Below are positions 17,012 through 24,247 of a stretch of 26,865 bases of DNA, piece after piece. The position numbers and the translations under genes are program-made. Within the stretch, counting starts at the first letter, position 1. The number at the start of each line of letters is the position of its first letter. Source of the DNA: Anaerolineae bacterium (GTDB taxonomy: Bacteria > Chloroflexota > Anaerolineae > JAFGEY01); assembly GCA_016929775.1 (NCBI GenBank), contig JAFGIE010000025.1, positions 1 to 26,865 on the forward strand. Direction: 5' to 3'. Below the pieces are notes generated by a model, which saw nothing but the letters and a program-made list of their open reading frames with translations, was not told the origin of the DNA and did no database searches.

Positions 17012-19942
17012 ATGGAAAAGCCAGGCGGGACCCGGACGCTGACCAACCTGATGCTGGCGATCGGTGCGTTTGCCGCGGGGCTGATCGCGCAACGTTACTT
17101 TGGCGGGCTCAGCCCCGCGACCACGCCGGTCGATGGCTTGCTGGTCTATGCCGTGGCGGGCGCGCTGTTCGCGGTCGCGCTGGCGCGGACTCGGCGTTCG
17201 CCCGCGCTGCCAGTGCGGGACGCGCCACAGGAGGTGACCCGAGACGCGTTTTGCGCCATCCCCGCCGCGCTGGTTGCCCTGTCCGCTGGGCTGGCGGCGT
17301 CGTTCGCGCTCCACATGTTCGGCGCTGGGATCGAGACGCGCGCCAGTTGGGCGCTCTACCTTCTCTCGATCGCCCTCTACTGCGGCGCCGTCTACCCCGC
17401 CGCCCCGGCGCGCCGCGCCGGCAGCGAGTTCGAGGATGCTGCTGCGGCGCGTCTCTCCTGCCCTGCGGCAGGACGCCGCGCGAGCGCGCCGGACTCGTTG
17501 GCGTGGGCGGAGCGGCGTGTGCTCGGGTTGGCGCGCTGGGAATGGCTCGCCCTACTGCTGGTCCTGCTCCTCGCCCTAGCGTTCCGCGTAGCCCGGTTCG
17601 GCGATCTGCCGTACGGTCTGTGGTATGACGAGGCGGACAATGGGCTCTCGGTGCGCCGGATCCTGCAGAGCCCCGACACTCGTCCGATCTATGTCCCGTC
17701 GACCAACCTGCCGGCGCACTTTCTGTACCTGATTGCGCTCTCTACCCGGGTCCTGGGCGACTCGGTGCGCGCGATCCGCGCGGTGTCTGTGGCCTTTGGG
17801 ATGCTGACCGTGGTCGCCGCCTATCTCTGCGGTCGCGAGTTGTTCGCCGGCAGAGGGAGAGGCGCACTGGCGCTGATCCTGGCTTTCCTGCTCGCCGTAT
17901 CGCGGTGGGACGTGAACTGGAGCCGGATCGGCATGCACGGCGTGACGCTGCCCTTTTTCGAGCTGTGGGTCGTCGCGGCGCTGCTGCGTGGTCTGCGCAC
18001 TGGACGGCTCCCGTCGTTCGCGTGGGCGGGCGTCGCCATGGGGCTGGGGCTGTGCTTCTACAGCCCCTTCCGCATCTTCCCGGTGGTGGTGGGCGGGTTC
18101 CTGCTTGCATGGGGTTGGCGCTGGCTGCGCCAGCAGTGCGGGCCCCTGCACGTGGCGCTCCGGCGTGGCGTGCGCGCATGGACGCTGCCGGGGACGTTGT
18201 TCGTGCTCGGCGCCCTGGTCGCAGTAGCGCCTGTGGCGCAGTTCGCGCTGCGGAATCCCGACCTGTTCTGGGACCGGGCGCGCCGGATCTCGGTGCTACA
18301 GGATCCCCGGGTGCGCGAGCGGCCCATTGCCGCGATCGCACAGACGACCGCCAAGCACCTGCTCATGTTCAACTATCGCGGCGATCCGAATGGGCGGCAC
18401 AACCTGCCCGGTGCACCCATGCTCGACCAGTTCAGCGGCGTCCTGCTCGTGCTGGGCGTGTTGGCCTGCCTGGTGCGCTGGGACGGGCCACGCTCCACGC
18501 TGCTCCTGCTGTGGCTCCTGCTCCCGCTCAGCGGCGGCATTCTCTCCACGTGGTTCGAGGCGCCGCAGTCGCTACGCACACTTGGTGCGATGCCGGCAGC
18601 CTATGCCATCGCCTGTCTGCCGGTCGAGTGGATGGAGCGCGAGTGGCGCCGCGTGTTCCCGAGGCGGACAGGGCAGGGCCTGTATCGCCCTGCGCTCGCT
18701 GCGCTTGTCTTGCTCGCGGCGATCGGGCTCGAGAACGGCGTCGTGTACTTTTACTACTGGGCGCGAGACTTTGCCTCGTGGGCGGCGTTCAACCCCGCAG
18801 AGACGCACATGGCGGGCGAGATCATGCGCTACCAGGACCGGTACGACCTGCGCTTCGATCCCCTCCTGACTGCGCATCTGGCGACACGCTACCTGGCGCC
18901 CGACTATGGGACGTACGTTCACTTCGATCCGGCGATGGTCCTGCCGCTGCGCGGCACCGACAAGGAGGGCGTGATACTGTTCGTCGCTCCGGACACGCGG
19001 GCCTTGCGCGCGCAGATCGCGGCGCTCTATCCAGAGGCCAAGCTGGAGACGTTCGAACACGAGAGCGGGGTAGCGGTCTTGTTCAAGTACACGTTCTCGC
19101 GGGACGTGATCGCGGCGGCGCAGGGGCTGGATGCGCGCTACACGCCGATCGGGGGCGCAGGGGCGGATGGCCTCGTGCGTGTCGACCGTGAGGTCAACTT
19201 GAGTCTAGGGGCATCCTCGCCGCTCTCCTACCCCTTCCGGGTCACGTGGACGGGTGGGCTGCTTGCCCCGGACTATGGCGGCTATGCGATCGAGGCGCAG
19301 GCGCCCGGCGCGTGCACGCTCTCGCTGGACGGGACGACGCTATTGGAGGGGACAGGGCGGCGGCGCCGCAACGTACAGCTCGCCCAGGGCGTCCACGCGC
19401 TGCGTATGGACTGCCGCGTCACGGGCGCGGGCGCCGTGACGTTGAGGTGGCAGCCGCCCGGGGGCGACGCGCTCGTGAGCGTGCCGGGCGACGCGCTCTA
19501 CCGTCCCCAATGGGTGGGCGGCGGGCTGCTCGCTCGGTTCTACCCCAACGAGAGCTGGTCGGGGGAGCTGGCGCTGGCGCGCCTCGACCGGCAGGTCGCT
19601 CACTACTTTCACTTCTTGGTGCTGCCCAGGCCCTACACGGTCGAGTGGCGTGGGCGATTGCTAGCGCCGGTCACCGGCGTCTACAAGTTGGCGGTCAAGG
19701 CGATCAGCAGCGCGTCGCTGTCGATCGATGGCGGCGCCGTGATCCCACCCAGCGCGCTGGGCGCGTTGGCGGAGGTCGAGGTGTTCCTAGCCGCAGGCAT
19801 ACACGACCTGGCGCTGCGGTTCCTCGACGACGCGCCGCACTCGCAGATCTACCTCTACTGGCAGCCCCCCGAGGGCGAGATGTCGGTGATCCCGCCTGAG
19901 GTGCTGTACACGCCCCAGGACGGGGCGTGGTGGTCCAAGTGA
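17012..19942 (+). CDS. GT39-like glycosyltransferase with two C-terminal PA14-like domains
   Basis: A 976-aa membrane protein. An N-terminal extension of about 165 residues has several hydrophobic segments. The PMT/GT39-like core follows, with the first-loop motif WYDEAD (Asp-Glu at 206-207), then RIGMHG and an FYSPFRIFP stretch typical of these enzymes. Membrane segments end near residue 590 and a soluble segment follows. From about 725 two PA14-like beta domains appear: the first with YPFRVTWTGGLLAPDYGGY, the second from about 836 with LLARFYPNESWSG and ending in IYLYWQPPEGEM and PEVLYTP. PA14 domains often bind carbohydrates, so the tail may hold the glycan acceptor outside the membrane (inference). 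ATG 17012 and GTG 17009 are both possible starts; neither has a clear ribosome binding site, so translation may depend on coupling with the gene 36 nt upstream. Confidence 0.85.
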   Translation: MEKPGGTRTLTNLMLAIGAFAAGLIAQRYFGGLSPATTPVDGLLVYAVAGALFAVALARTRRSPALPVRDAPQEVTRDAFCAIPAALVALSAGLAASFALHMFGAGIETRASWALYLLSIALYCGAVYPAAPARRAGSEFEDAAAARLSCPAAGRRASAPDSLAWAERRVLGLARWEWLALLLVLLLALAFRVARFGDLPYGLWYDEADNGLSVRRILQSPDTRPIYVPSTNLPAHFLYLIALSTRVLGDSVRAIRAVSVAFGMLTVVAAYLCGRELFAGRGRGALALILAFLLAVSRWDVNWSRIGMHGVTLPFFELWVVAALLRGLRTGRLPSFAWAGVAMGLGLCFYSPFRIFPVVVGGFLLAWGWRWLRQQCGPLHVALRRGVRAWTLPGTLFVLGALVAVAPVAQFALRNPDLFWDRARRISVLQDPRVRERPIAAIAQTTAKHLLMFNYRGDPNGRHNLPGAPMLDQFSGVLLVLGVLACLVRWDGPRSTLLLLWLLLPLSGGILSTWFEAPQSLRTLGAMPAAYAIACLPVEWMEREWRRVFPRRTGQGLYRPALAALVLLAAIGLENGVVYFYYWARDFASWAAFNPAETHMAGEIMRYQDRYDLRFDPLLTAHLATRYLAPDYGTYVHFDPAMVLPLRGTDKEGVILFVAPDTRALRAQIAALYPEAKLETFEHESGVAVLFKYTFSRDVIAAAQGLDARYTPIGGAGADGLVRVDREVNLSLGASSPLSYPFRVTWTGGLLAPDYGGYAIEAQAPGACTLSLDGTTLLEGTGRRRRNVQLAQGVHALRMDCRVTGAGAVTLRWQPPGGDALVSVPGDALYRPQWVGGGLLARFYPNESWSGELALARLDRQVAHYFHFLVLPRPYTVEWRGRLLAPVTGVYKLAVKAISSASLSIDGGAVIPPSALGALAEVEVFLAAGIHDLALRFLDDAPHSQIYLYWQPPEGEMSVIPPEVLYTPQDGAWWSK

Positions 19943-20036
19943 GCGGCGGGCAGGCGGACGCGATGACGTGGGCCATTGGGATGCCGTACACCTGGGCGCC
20001 CACACCACGCACGGATACCGGAAGGCGAAGCAACGT

Positions 20037-20861
20037 ATGCCCTATCTACCTGGCACGGCAATCGAGATCGTCCATCCTGACCTCCCGCGCGGGCACGTAC
20101 ACTCGGTCCTCTTTGACTTTGATGGCACGCTCTCGCTGATCCGCGAGGGATGGCAGGGCGTGATGGTGCCGATGATGGTCGAGGTCCTGCGCGCGCTCGA
20201 GACGGGGGAGAGCGAGGCGGAGCTGACCGCGATCGTCACCGAGTACGTGGACCGGTTGACCGGAAAGCAGACGATCTACCAGATGATCGAGCTGTGCGCG
20301 CAGGTCGAGGCGCGGGGCGGCACGCCGCGCGATCCGCTGGAGTACAAGCGCATGTACCTCGACCGGCTGTGGGAGCGGATCGAGCATCGCGTGCTCGGGC
20401 TGAAGGAAGGTCGGATCGCGCCGGAAGAGATGGTCGTTCCTGGGGCGTTCCAGGCGTTGGCCCACCTGGCAGCGCGCGAGGTGACCTGCTATCTTGCCAG
20501 CGGCACCGATCAGCCCTACGTGCTGGATGAGGCGGCGGCGCTGGGCGTGACCTCCTACTTTGCTGGCGGCATCTTTGGCGCCCTGGACGAGTACAAGCGT
20601 TTCTCCAAGGCACAGGTGATCGCCGATATCCTCGCGACGCATCAGCTCCAAGGGAGCCAGCTGTTGGCCTTTGGGGATGGCTATGTCGAGATCGAGGAGG
20701 CCAAGCGGGTCGGCGGAATCGCAGTCGGCGTCGCCAGCGACGAAGCGGCGCGCAGCGGCGTCAACGCCTGGAAGCGAGAGCGGCTGATCCAGGCTGGAGC
20801 GGACCTGATCGTGCCCGATTTCCGCGAGGAGCGGGTGTTGATCGACTTTTTGTTGGGCTAG
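20037..20861 (+). CDS. HAD-superfamily hydrolase (phosphatase-like)
   Basis: A 274-aa cytoplasmic enzyme of the phosphoglycolate-phosphatase-like HAD type. Motif I is VLFDFDGTL with nucleophile Asp27 and general acid Asp29. A helical cap (about 40-140) follows. Motif II is seen in YLASGTD, a Lys for motif III in EYKRFSKAQVI, and motif IV in FGDGYVEIEEAK. The frame is open to a GTG at 19968, but ATG 20037 is chosen because GGAAGG lies about 11 nt upstream and the longer version adds a poorly structured N-terminus. The gap of 94 nt to the PA14 gene is the largest in this run. Stop to next start is 29 nt. With the DHS-like protein and PfkB kinase it forms a metabolic trio; a sugar-phosphate substrate is inferred. 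Confidence 0.9.
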   Translation: MPYLPGTAIEIVHPDLPRGHVHSVLFDFDGTLSLIREGWQGVMVPMMVEVLRALETGESEAELTAIVTEYVDRLTGKQTIYQMIELCAQVEARGGTPRDPLEYKRMYLDRLWERIEHRVLGLKEGRIAPEEMVVPGAFQALAHLAAREVTCYLASGTDQPYVLDEAAALGVTSYFAGGIFGALDEYKRFSKAQVIADILATHQLQGSQLLAFGDGYVEIEEAKRVGGIAVGVASDEAARSGVNAWKRERLIQAGADLIVPDFREERVLIDFLLG

Positions 20862-20890
20862 GTGTGCTATGCATGATAGGGAGGAAGACC

Positions 20891-21859
20891 ATGCCGTACC
20901 CAATCTTTGACCGACGTGCACTGCGGGTGCTGCCCCTGGCGCAGCGCGTCCACGACTTTTGCCTGGACGAGGTGCTGCCCCTCGACGCCGATCTGCGCCT
21001 GAACGAGGGCGCCGACATGCGCGCCATCGCCGATCGGGTGATCGCGGCGCGACGCGCCGGTCGCCCCGTGATCGTGATGATGGGCGCACACGTGATCAAG
21101 ACAGGCCTCTCTCGGTTCGTGATCGACCTCATGGTGCGCGGGATAGTGACGCACATTGCCATGAATGGCGCATGCCCGATCCACGACTACGAGTTGGCCC
21201 TGATCGGCGCGACGACCGAGAGCGTGGCGCGGTACATCAGCGAGGGGCAGTTCGGCTTGTGGCAGGAAACGGGGCGCCTGAACGACCTGATCCGCGCCGG
21301 ATGGGCCGAGGACATGGGGATCGGCGAGGCGATCGGCAAGGCGATCGCCGAGGGCGACTATCCCTACCGGGAGGTCAGCATCCTCGCCGCCGGCTACCGG
21401 CTGCGCGTGCCGATCACGGTGCACGTTGGGATCGGCTATGACATCATCCACGAGCACCCCAACTGCGATGGCGCCGTGCTCGGAGCGGCGTCGTACCGCG
21501 ACTTTTTGATCTACGCCCAAGCCCTGACCGCACTGCAGGGGGGCGTACTCCTGAACTATGGCACGTCGATCATGGGCCCGGAGGTGTACCTCAAGGCGCT
21601 GGCGATGGCGCGCAACGTGGCTCACCAGCGCGGCGAGGCGATCAGTCGCTTCACGACTGCGGTCTTTGACCTGCAGGACCTGGGACCCGAAGTACACCAC
21701 ACGCCGACCAAGAGCGAGCCCGCCTACTACTTCCGGCCCCTCAAGACGATCCTGGTGCGCACGGTGCAGGATGGCGGCGAGAGCTACTATGTGCGCGACT
21801 ATCACCAGGCGACGCTGCCGGCACTCTATCGCATGGTGGTTGCCGGGCTCGACGGCTAG
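20891..21859 (+). CDS. Deoxyhypusine-synthase-like protein
   Basis: A 322-aa cytoplasmic protein. Blocks typical of bacterial DHS-like proteins: MMGAHVIKTGLSRFVIDLM (63-81), MNGACPIHDYELALIGATTE (91-110), FGLWQETG (121-128), ITVHVGIGYDIIHEHP (175-190) and MGPEVYLKALAMARN (228-242). The fold should be an NAD-binding Rossmann-like enzyme. True deoxyhypusine synthases use a Lys in a KVYADAS-like motif near the C-terminus; the corresponding stretch here reads YYVRDYHQATLPAL, with no such Lys, so eIF5A modification is unlikely and the reaction is unknown. ATG 20891 is chosen over the earlier in-frame GTG/ATG codons because GGGAGGA precedes it at good spacing. It sits between HAD phosphatase and PfkB kinase genes, pointing to sugar or polyol metabolism (inference). 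Confidence 0.8.
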   Translation: MPYPIFDRRALRVLPLAQRVHDFCLDEVLPLDADLRLNEGADMRAIADRVIAARRAGRPVIVMMGAHVIKTGLSRFVIDLMVRGIVTHIAMNGACPIHDYELALIGATTESVARYISEGQFGLWQETGRLNDLIRAGWAEDMGIGEAIGKAIAEGDYPYREVSILAAGYRLRVPITVHVGIGYDIIHEHPNCDGAVLGAASYRDFLIYAQALTALQGGVLLNYGTSIMGPEVYLKALAMARNVAHQRGEAISRFTTAVFDLQDLGPEVHHTPTKSEPAYYFRPLKTILVRTVQDGGESYYVRDYHQATLPALYRMVVAGLDG

Positions 21860-21884
21860 CGCGGCGGCGCACCGAGGAGGCACG

Positions 21885-22919
21885 ATGGACGAGCAGCGCC
21901 TGTGGTCCCTGCTGGAGGGCTTTCCAGAGCGACACGTGTTGGTCGTCGGCGATTACTTCCTCGACCTGTACCTGGACCTGGATCGCACGCTCAGCGAGGT
22001 CTCGCTCGAGACGGGCCTGGAGGCGTACCAGGTGGCGCGGGTGCGGTCGAGTCCGGGCGCGGCAGGCACGGTGACGTCGAACCTGCGCGCGCTAAACGTG
22101 CAGGTGACCGCCCTGGGCGCGATCGGCGATGACGGCATGGGCTACGAGCTACTGCGCGGATTGCGGCAGCGGGGGGTCGACGTCGGTCCGCTGCTGCAGG
22201 TTGCCGGTCGCTTCACGCCGACGTACACCAAGCCAATGATGGCAGAGCCTGACGGGCGCGTACACGAGCTGAACCGGCTCGACATCAAGAACCGCGATCC
22301 CATGCCAGCTGGCGTGGAAGAGCGGATCGTGCGCGCCTTGTGCGACCTGGCGGGTGAGGTGGACGGGATCGTCGTCGCCGACCAGGTGCAGGAGCGCAAC
22401 TGCGGCGTGGTCTCGGACAGGGTACGCGCGGCGCTGTCCGAGCTGGCTCAGGCGCATCCTGCGCTCACGGTGGTCGCCGACTCGCGGGCCCGGGTCGGCG
22501 AGTTCCGGCACGTGATGGTCAAGCCGAATGCGCGCGAAGCAGTGCAAGCCATCCGGGCGGAGCGCAGTGGCGAGGATGTCGACCGGGAGACGGTCGTGTC
22601 GTGTGGGCGTGCGCTCTGTGCGCGCACGGGCAGGCCCGTGTACGTGACGGTGGGCGCCGAAGGGGCGCTCGTGTTCGACCGCACGGGGATGACGCACGTG
22701 CCCGGGATCCGCGTCGAGGGCCCGATCGACATCGTCGGCGCGGGCGACAGCACCATGGCCGGGATCGTGTCGGCCCTGTGCTGCGGAGCGACGCCGGTCG
22801 AGGCGGCGCTAGTCGGGAACCTGGTCGCCTCGCTCACGATACAGCAGCTGGGCACCACCGGCACAGCCACGCGCGGCGAGGTGATGCAGCGCTACCGAGA
22901 TGTGCTGAGACCTGCCTAG
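21885..22919 (+). CDS. PfkB-family carbohydrate kinase, HldE/RfaE kinase-domain-like
   Basis: A 344-aa ribokinase-fold sugar kinase. The N-terminal VLVVGDYFLDLYLD with GD at 22-23 and SPGAAGTVTSNL (about 60-71) match the substrate-binding region. VKPNAREA (212-219) matches the PN.xEA block seen in heptose-7-phosphate kinases. The PfkB signature DIVGAGDSTMAG at 282-293 includes catalytic Asp288 and the anion hole. The start has GAGGAGG 4 nt upstream; the frame is open further upstream but overlaps the previous gene. It resembles the kinase half of HldE (RfaE domain I) and lacks the nucleotidyltransferase half. With a HAD phosphatase in the same unit, a heptose or other sugar bisphosphate route is possible, but GmhA and the nucleotidyltransferase are not in the window. 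Confidence 0.88.
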   Translation: MDEQRLWSLLEGFPERHVLVVGDYFLDLYLDLDRTLSEVSLETGLEAYQVARVRSSPGAAGTVTSNLRALNVQVTALGAIGDDGMGYELLRGLRQRGVDVGPLLQVAGRFTPTYTKPMMAEPDGRVHELNRLDIKNRDPMPAGVEERIVRALCDLAGEVDGIVVADQVQERNCGVVSDRVRAALSELAQAHPALTVVADSRARVGEFRHVMVKPNAREAVQAIRAERSGEDVDRETVVSCGRALCARTGRPVYVTVGAEGALVFDRTGMTHVPGIRVEGPIDIVGAGDSTMAGIVSALCCGATPVEAALVGNLVASLTIQQLGTTGTATRGEVMQRYRDVLRPA

Positions 22920-23070
22920 CGCGCCCACGCCCGATCGCATCGTCGCACCCGAGTGACCGGAAGGGACGATCGCGCTATCCCCTGCATGCGCGTTTTCCGC
23001 GCGCCACGCTCGCACGCAGAATAAACCCCCACTATCCCATTTGGCGGATGTGCGCCCTCCCGATTGCGGG

Positions 23071-23076
23071 TATACT
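23071..23076 (+). promoter_or_regulatory. Possible -10 element for the small-gene cluster
   Basis: TATACT lies about 80 nt before the ATG at 23157 and is followed by the palindrome TGTGCACA (23076-23083). No good -35 is seen at 16-18 nt; TTGGCG at 23041-23046 is too far (24 nt). The 237-nt gap 22920-23156 otherwise shows only a small GCGCG/CGCGC hairpin near 22990 and no RNA gene. Confidence 0.35.
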
Positions 23077-23156
23077 GTGCACACAACAACCACCAGACAG
23101 GGCTGGTGCGCACGATCGCATCTGGTAGAGGCATGTCTGGAACAGGAGGACGGACA

Positions 23157-23405
23157 ATGACAGAGGCAGAGCGGCTGTGCCTGGATCAGCCTGCGTTCTA
23201 CCAGATACGGCTGCAAGGCGAGTTGGACGAGGACTGGTCAGACTGGTTGAACGACCTGGCGATCCAGGTCGAGGGCGGCATAACGACCCTCACTGGAAAA
23301 GTCGCCGATCAACCCGCATTGCACGGCTTGCTGATCAAGATCCGGGACCTGGGTCTGCCGCTGATCTCGATAGAGCATCTAGCGAGCGAAAGCGGGCCGG
23401 CGTAG
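23157..23405 (+). CDS. Small conserved soluble protein of unknown function
   Basis: An 82-aa acidic soluble protein with a strong ribosome binding site (AGGAGG, 8 nt before the ATG). The core pattern is YQIRLQGELDEDWSDWLNDL (15-34) and then LTGKVADQPALHGLLIKI and RDLGLPLISIE (45-73). I recognise this pattern as a small protein common in Chloroflexi genomes, but no function is known to me. It begins a cluster of three small genes; the next starts 72 nt later. Confidence 0.8.
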   Translation: MTEAERLCLDQPAFYQIRLQGELDEDWSDWLNDLAIQVEGGITTLTGKVADQPALHGLLIKIRDLGLPLISIEHLASESGPA

Positions 23406-23477
23406 CCTGTTCGGATCGAGAGGGCTTGTTCCTCGCACAGGACGTGTTTGCCCCGAAGGCGGGCTGAGGAGAAGGCG

Positions 23478-23648
23478 ATGGTCCCACAACAGCACACACG
23501 AGTGGTCGAGCGCGCGGGTCAGTTGGGCTTTGCCCTGGCGATGGGCGTCTGTGCGACGGTGGGCCTGGCGCTGGGAACGGGCAGCGTGGCGATCGGGGCT
23601 ATCGTCGGGGTTGCCGTTCTCCTTGTCTTTGCCCTGGAGTGGTCGTGA
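23478..23648 (+). CDS. Small two-helix membrane protein
   Basis: A 56-aa protein: a short polar N-terminus, hydrophobic segments at about 15-33 and 36-54, and a very short C-terminus. ATG 23478 is preceded by AGGAGAAGG at good spacing. Its small size and Gly/Ala-rich helices suggest a membrane accessory protein; no family recognised. The start of the next gene could overlap its end if GTG 23639 is used. Confidence 0.6.
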   Translation: MVPQQHTRVVERAGQLGFALAMGVCATVGLALGTGSVAIGAIVGVAVLLVFALEWS

Positions 23649-23683
23649 TCGATGGCGCACGCGTGCGCGATCGGGAGGGGCAC

Positions 23684-24082
23684 GTGAACGAGCAGAGCGT
23701 CGCGAGCAAGGGCTGGGTGGTGGCACGGCTGTGCGCGATCGGCGTTGCCGCGATCGCGCTGAACGCCGCGAGCGGTGCAGGCGTGTGCGTGGCGTGGCTC
23801 AACCTCTGGTCGGCTGCGGCTGTACTGCTGCTCGTAGCGCGCGTCTGGCTGCGGCGTGAGTCGCCGCTGCTCCGATTGGCAGACCTGGCGGTCGACCTGT
23901 GTGGGATGCTGCTGCTGGGGCAGATCGCCCTATCGATGGCGAGCACGTGCCTGGCGATGCGGTCACTGCTGGCAGAAGCGGCTTTGGCACTGGCGTTCGC
24001 CATGGCTCTGACCGGCGCGGTCGTCCGCCTGGGTCTGCTCCTCGACGGCGGGCGCACGGGCATCCAACTCACCGATCCATAG
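23684..24082 (+). CDS. Four-helix hypothetical membrane protein
   Basis: A 132-aa protein with predicted membrane segments near 11-29, 33-53, 66-88 and 96-120, and positively charged loops (RVWLRRES at 53-60) between them. The GTG at 23684 has GGGAGG about 5 nt upstream; an in-frame GTG at 23639 overlaps the previous gene by 10 nt and has no comparable site. No family recognised. It ends the small-gene cluster, before two hairpins. Confidence 0.6.
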   Translation: MNEQSVASKGWVVARLCAIGVAAIALNAASGAGVCVAWLNLWSAAAVLLLVARVWLRRESPLLRLADLAVDLCGMLLLGQIALSMASTCLAMRSLLAEAALALAFAMALTGAVVRLGLLLDGGRTGIQLTDP

Positions 24083-24118
24083 CGCCGCGCGCTCGGCGGC
24101 GCAGCGTGCGGCGTGACA

Positions 24119-24152
24119 GGCGGAGCGGAGAGCGATCCTCCGATCCGCCTTT
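24119..24152 (+). terminator. Hairpin terminator with short T run
   Basis: GGCGGAGCGGA (24119-24129) pairs with TCCGATCCGCC (24139-24149) with one mismatch around a 9-nt loop, then TTT and further T-rich sequence. A smaller GCGCCGC/GCGGCGC hairpin at 24082-24102 overlaps the stop codon of the gene before it. Confidence 0.65.
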
Positions 24153-24162
24153 ACGTGTTCCT

Positions 24163-24191
24163 TTGCACAGGTAGCGTCACTGGGGTATAAT
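24163..24191 (+). promoter_or_regulatory. Strong sigma-70-type promoter of the MalT-like gene
   Basis: TTGCAC (24163-24168), a 17-nt spacer and a perfect TATAAT (24186-24191). Transcription would start near 24198, about 50 nt before the ATG at 24248. The leader could form a hairpin from AGTGGGAT (24211-24218) and ATCCCGCT (24222-24229), one mismatch. Confidence 0.75.
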
Positions 24192-24199
24192 CGCCCCAG
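24180..24199. promoter_or_regulatory. Inverted repeat spanning the -10 box (possible operator)
   Basis: CTGGGG (24180-24185) and CCCCAG (24194-24199) enclose eight bases that include the whole TATAAT. A dimeric regulator bound here would block polymerase. No candidate binding protein can be named. Confidence 0.4.
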
Positions 24200-24247
24200 C
24201 CGATCGCGCCAGTGGGATCGTATCCCGCTATGGGACAGGAAACGCCG

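Noticed and set aside
14366..17314. Long minus-strand open frame of 982 codons opposite the Agl23-NHL gene
   Set aside because: Its product is rich in His, Arg, Gln, Asp and Pro without any domain, and the plus strand has a well-conserved protein. Such frames are a by-product of high GC and codon use.
20891..21859. Call as a genuine deoxyhypusine synthase
   Set aside because: The family blocks fit only the DHS-like bacterial group, and the KVYADAS-like catalytic Lys motif is not seen.
21885..22919. Call as bifunctional HldE
   Set aside because: Only the kinase half is present; at 344 aa there is no nucleotidyltransferase domain.
22920..23156. Possible RNA gene in the 237-nt gap
   Set aside because: No cloverleaf or long conserved helix is visible, only a small GCGCG/CGCGC hairpin and a lone TATACT.
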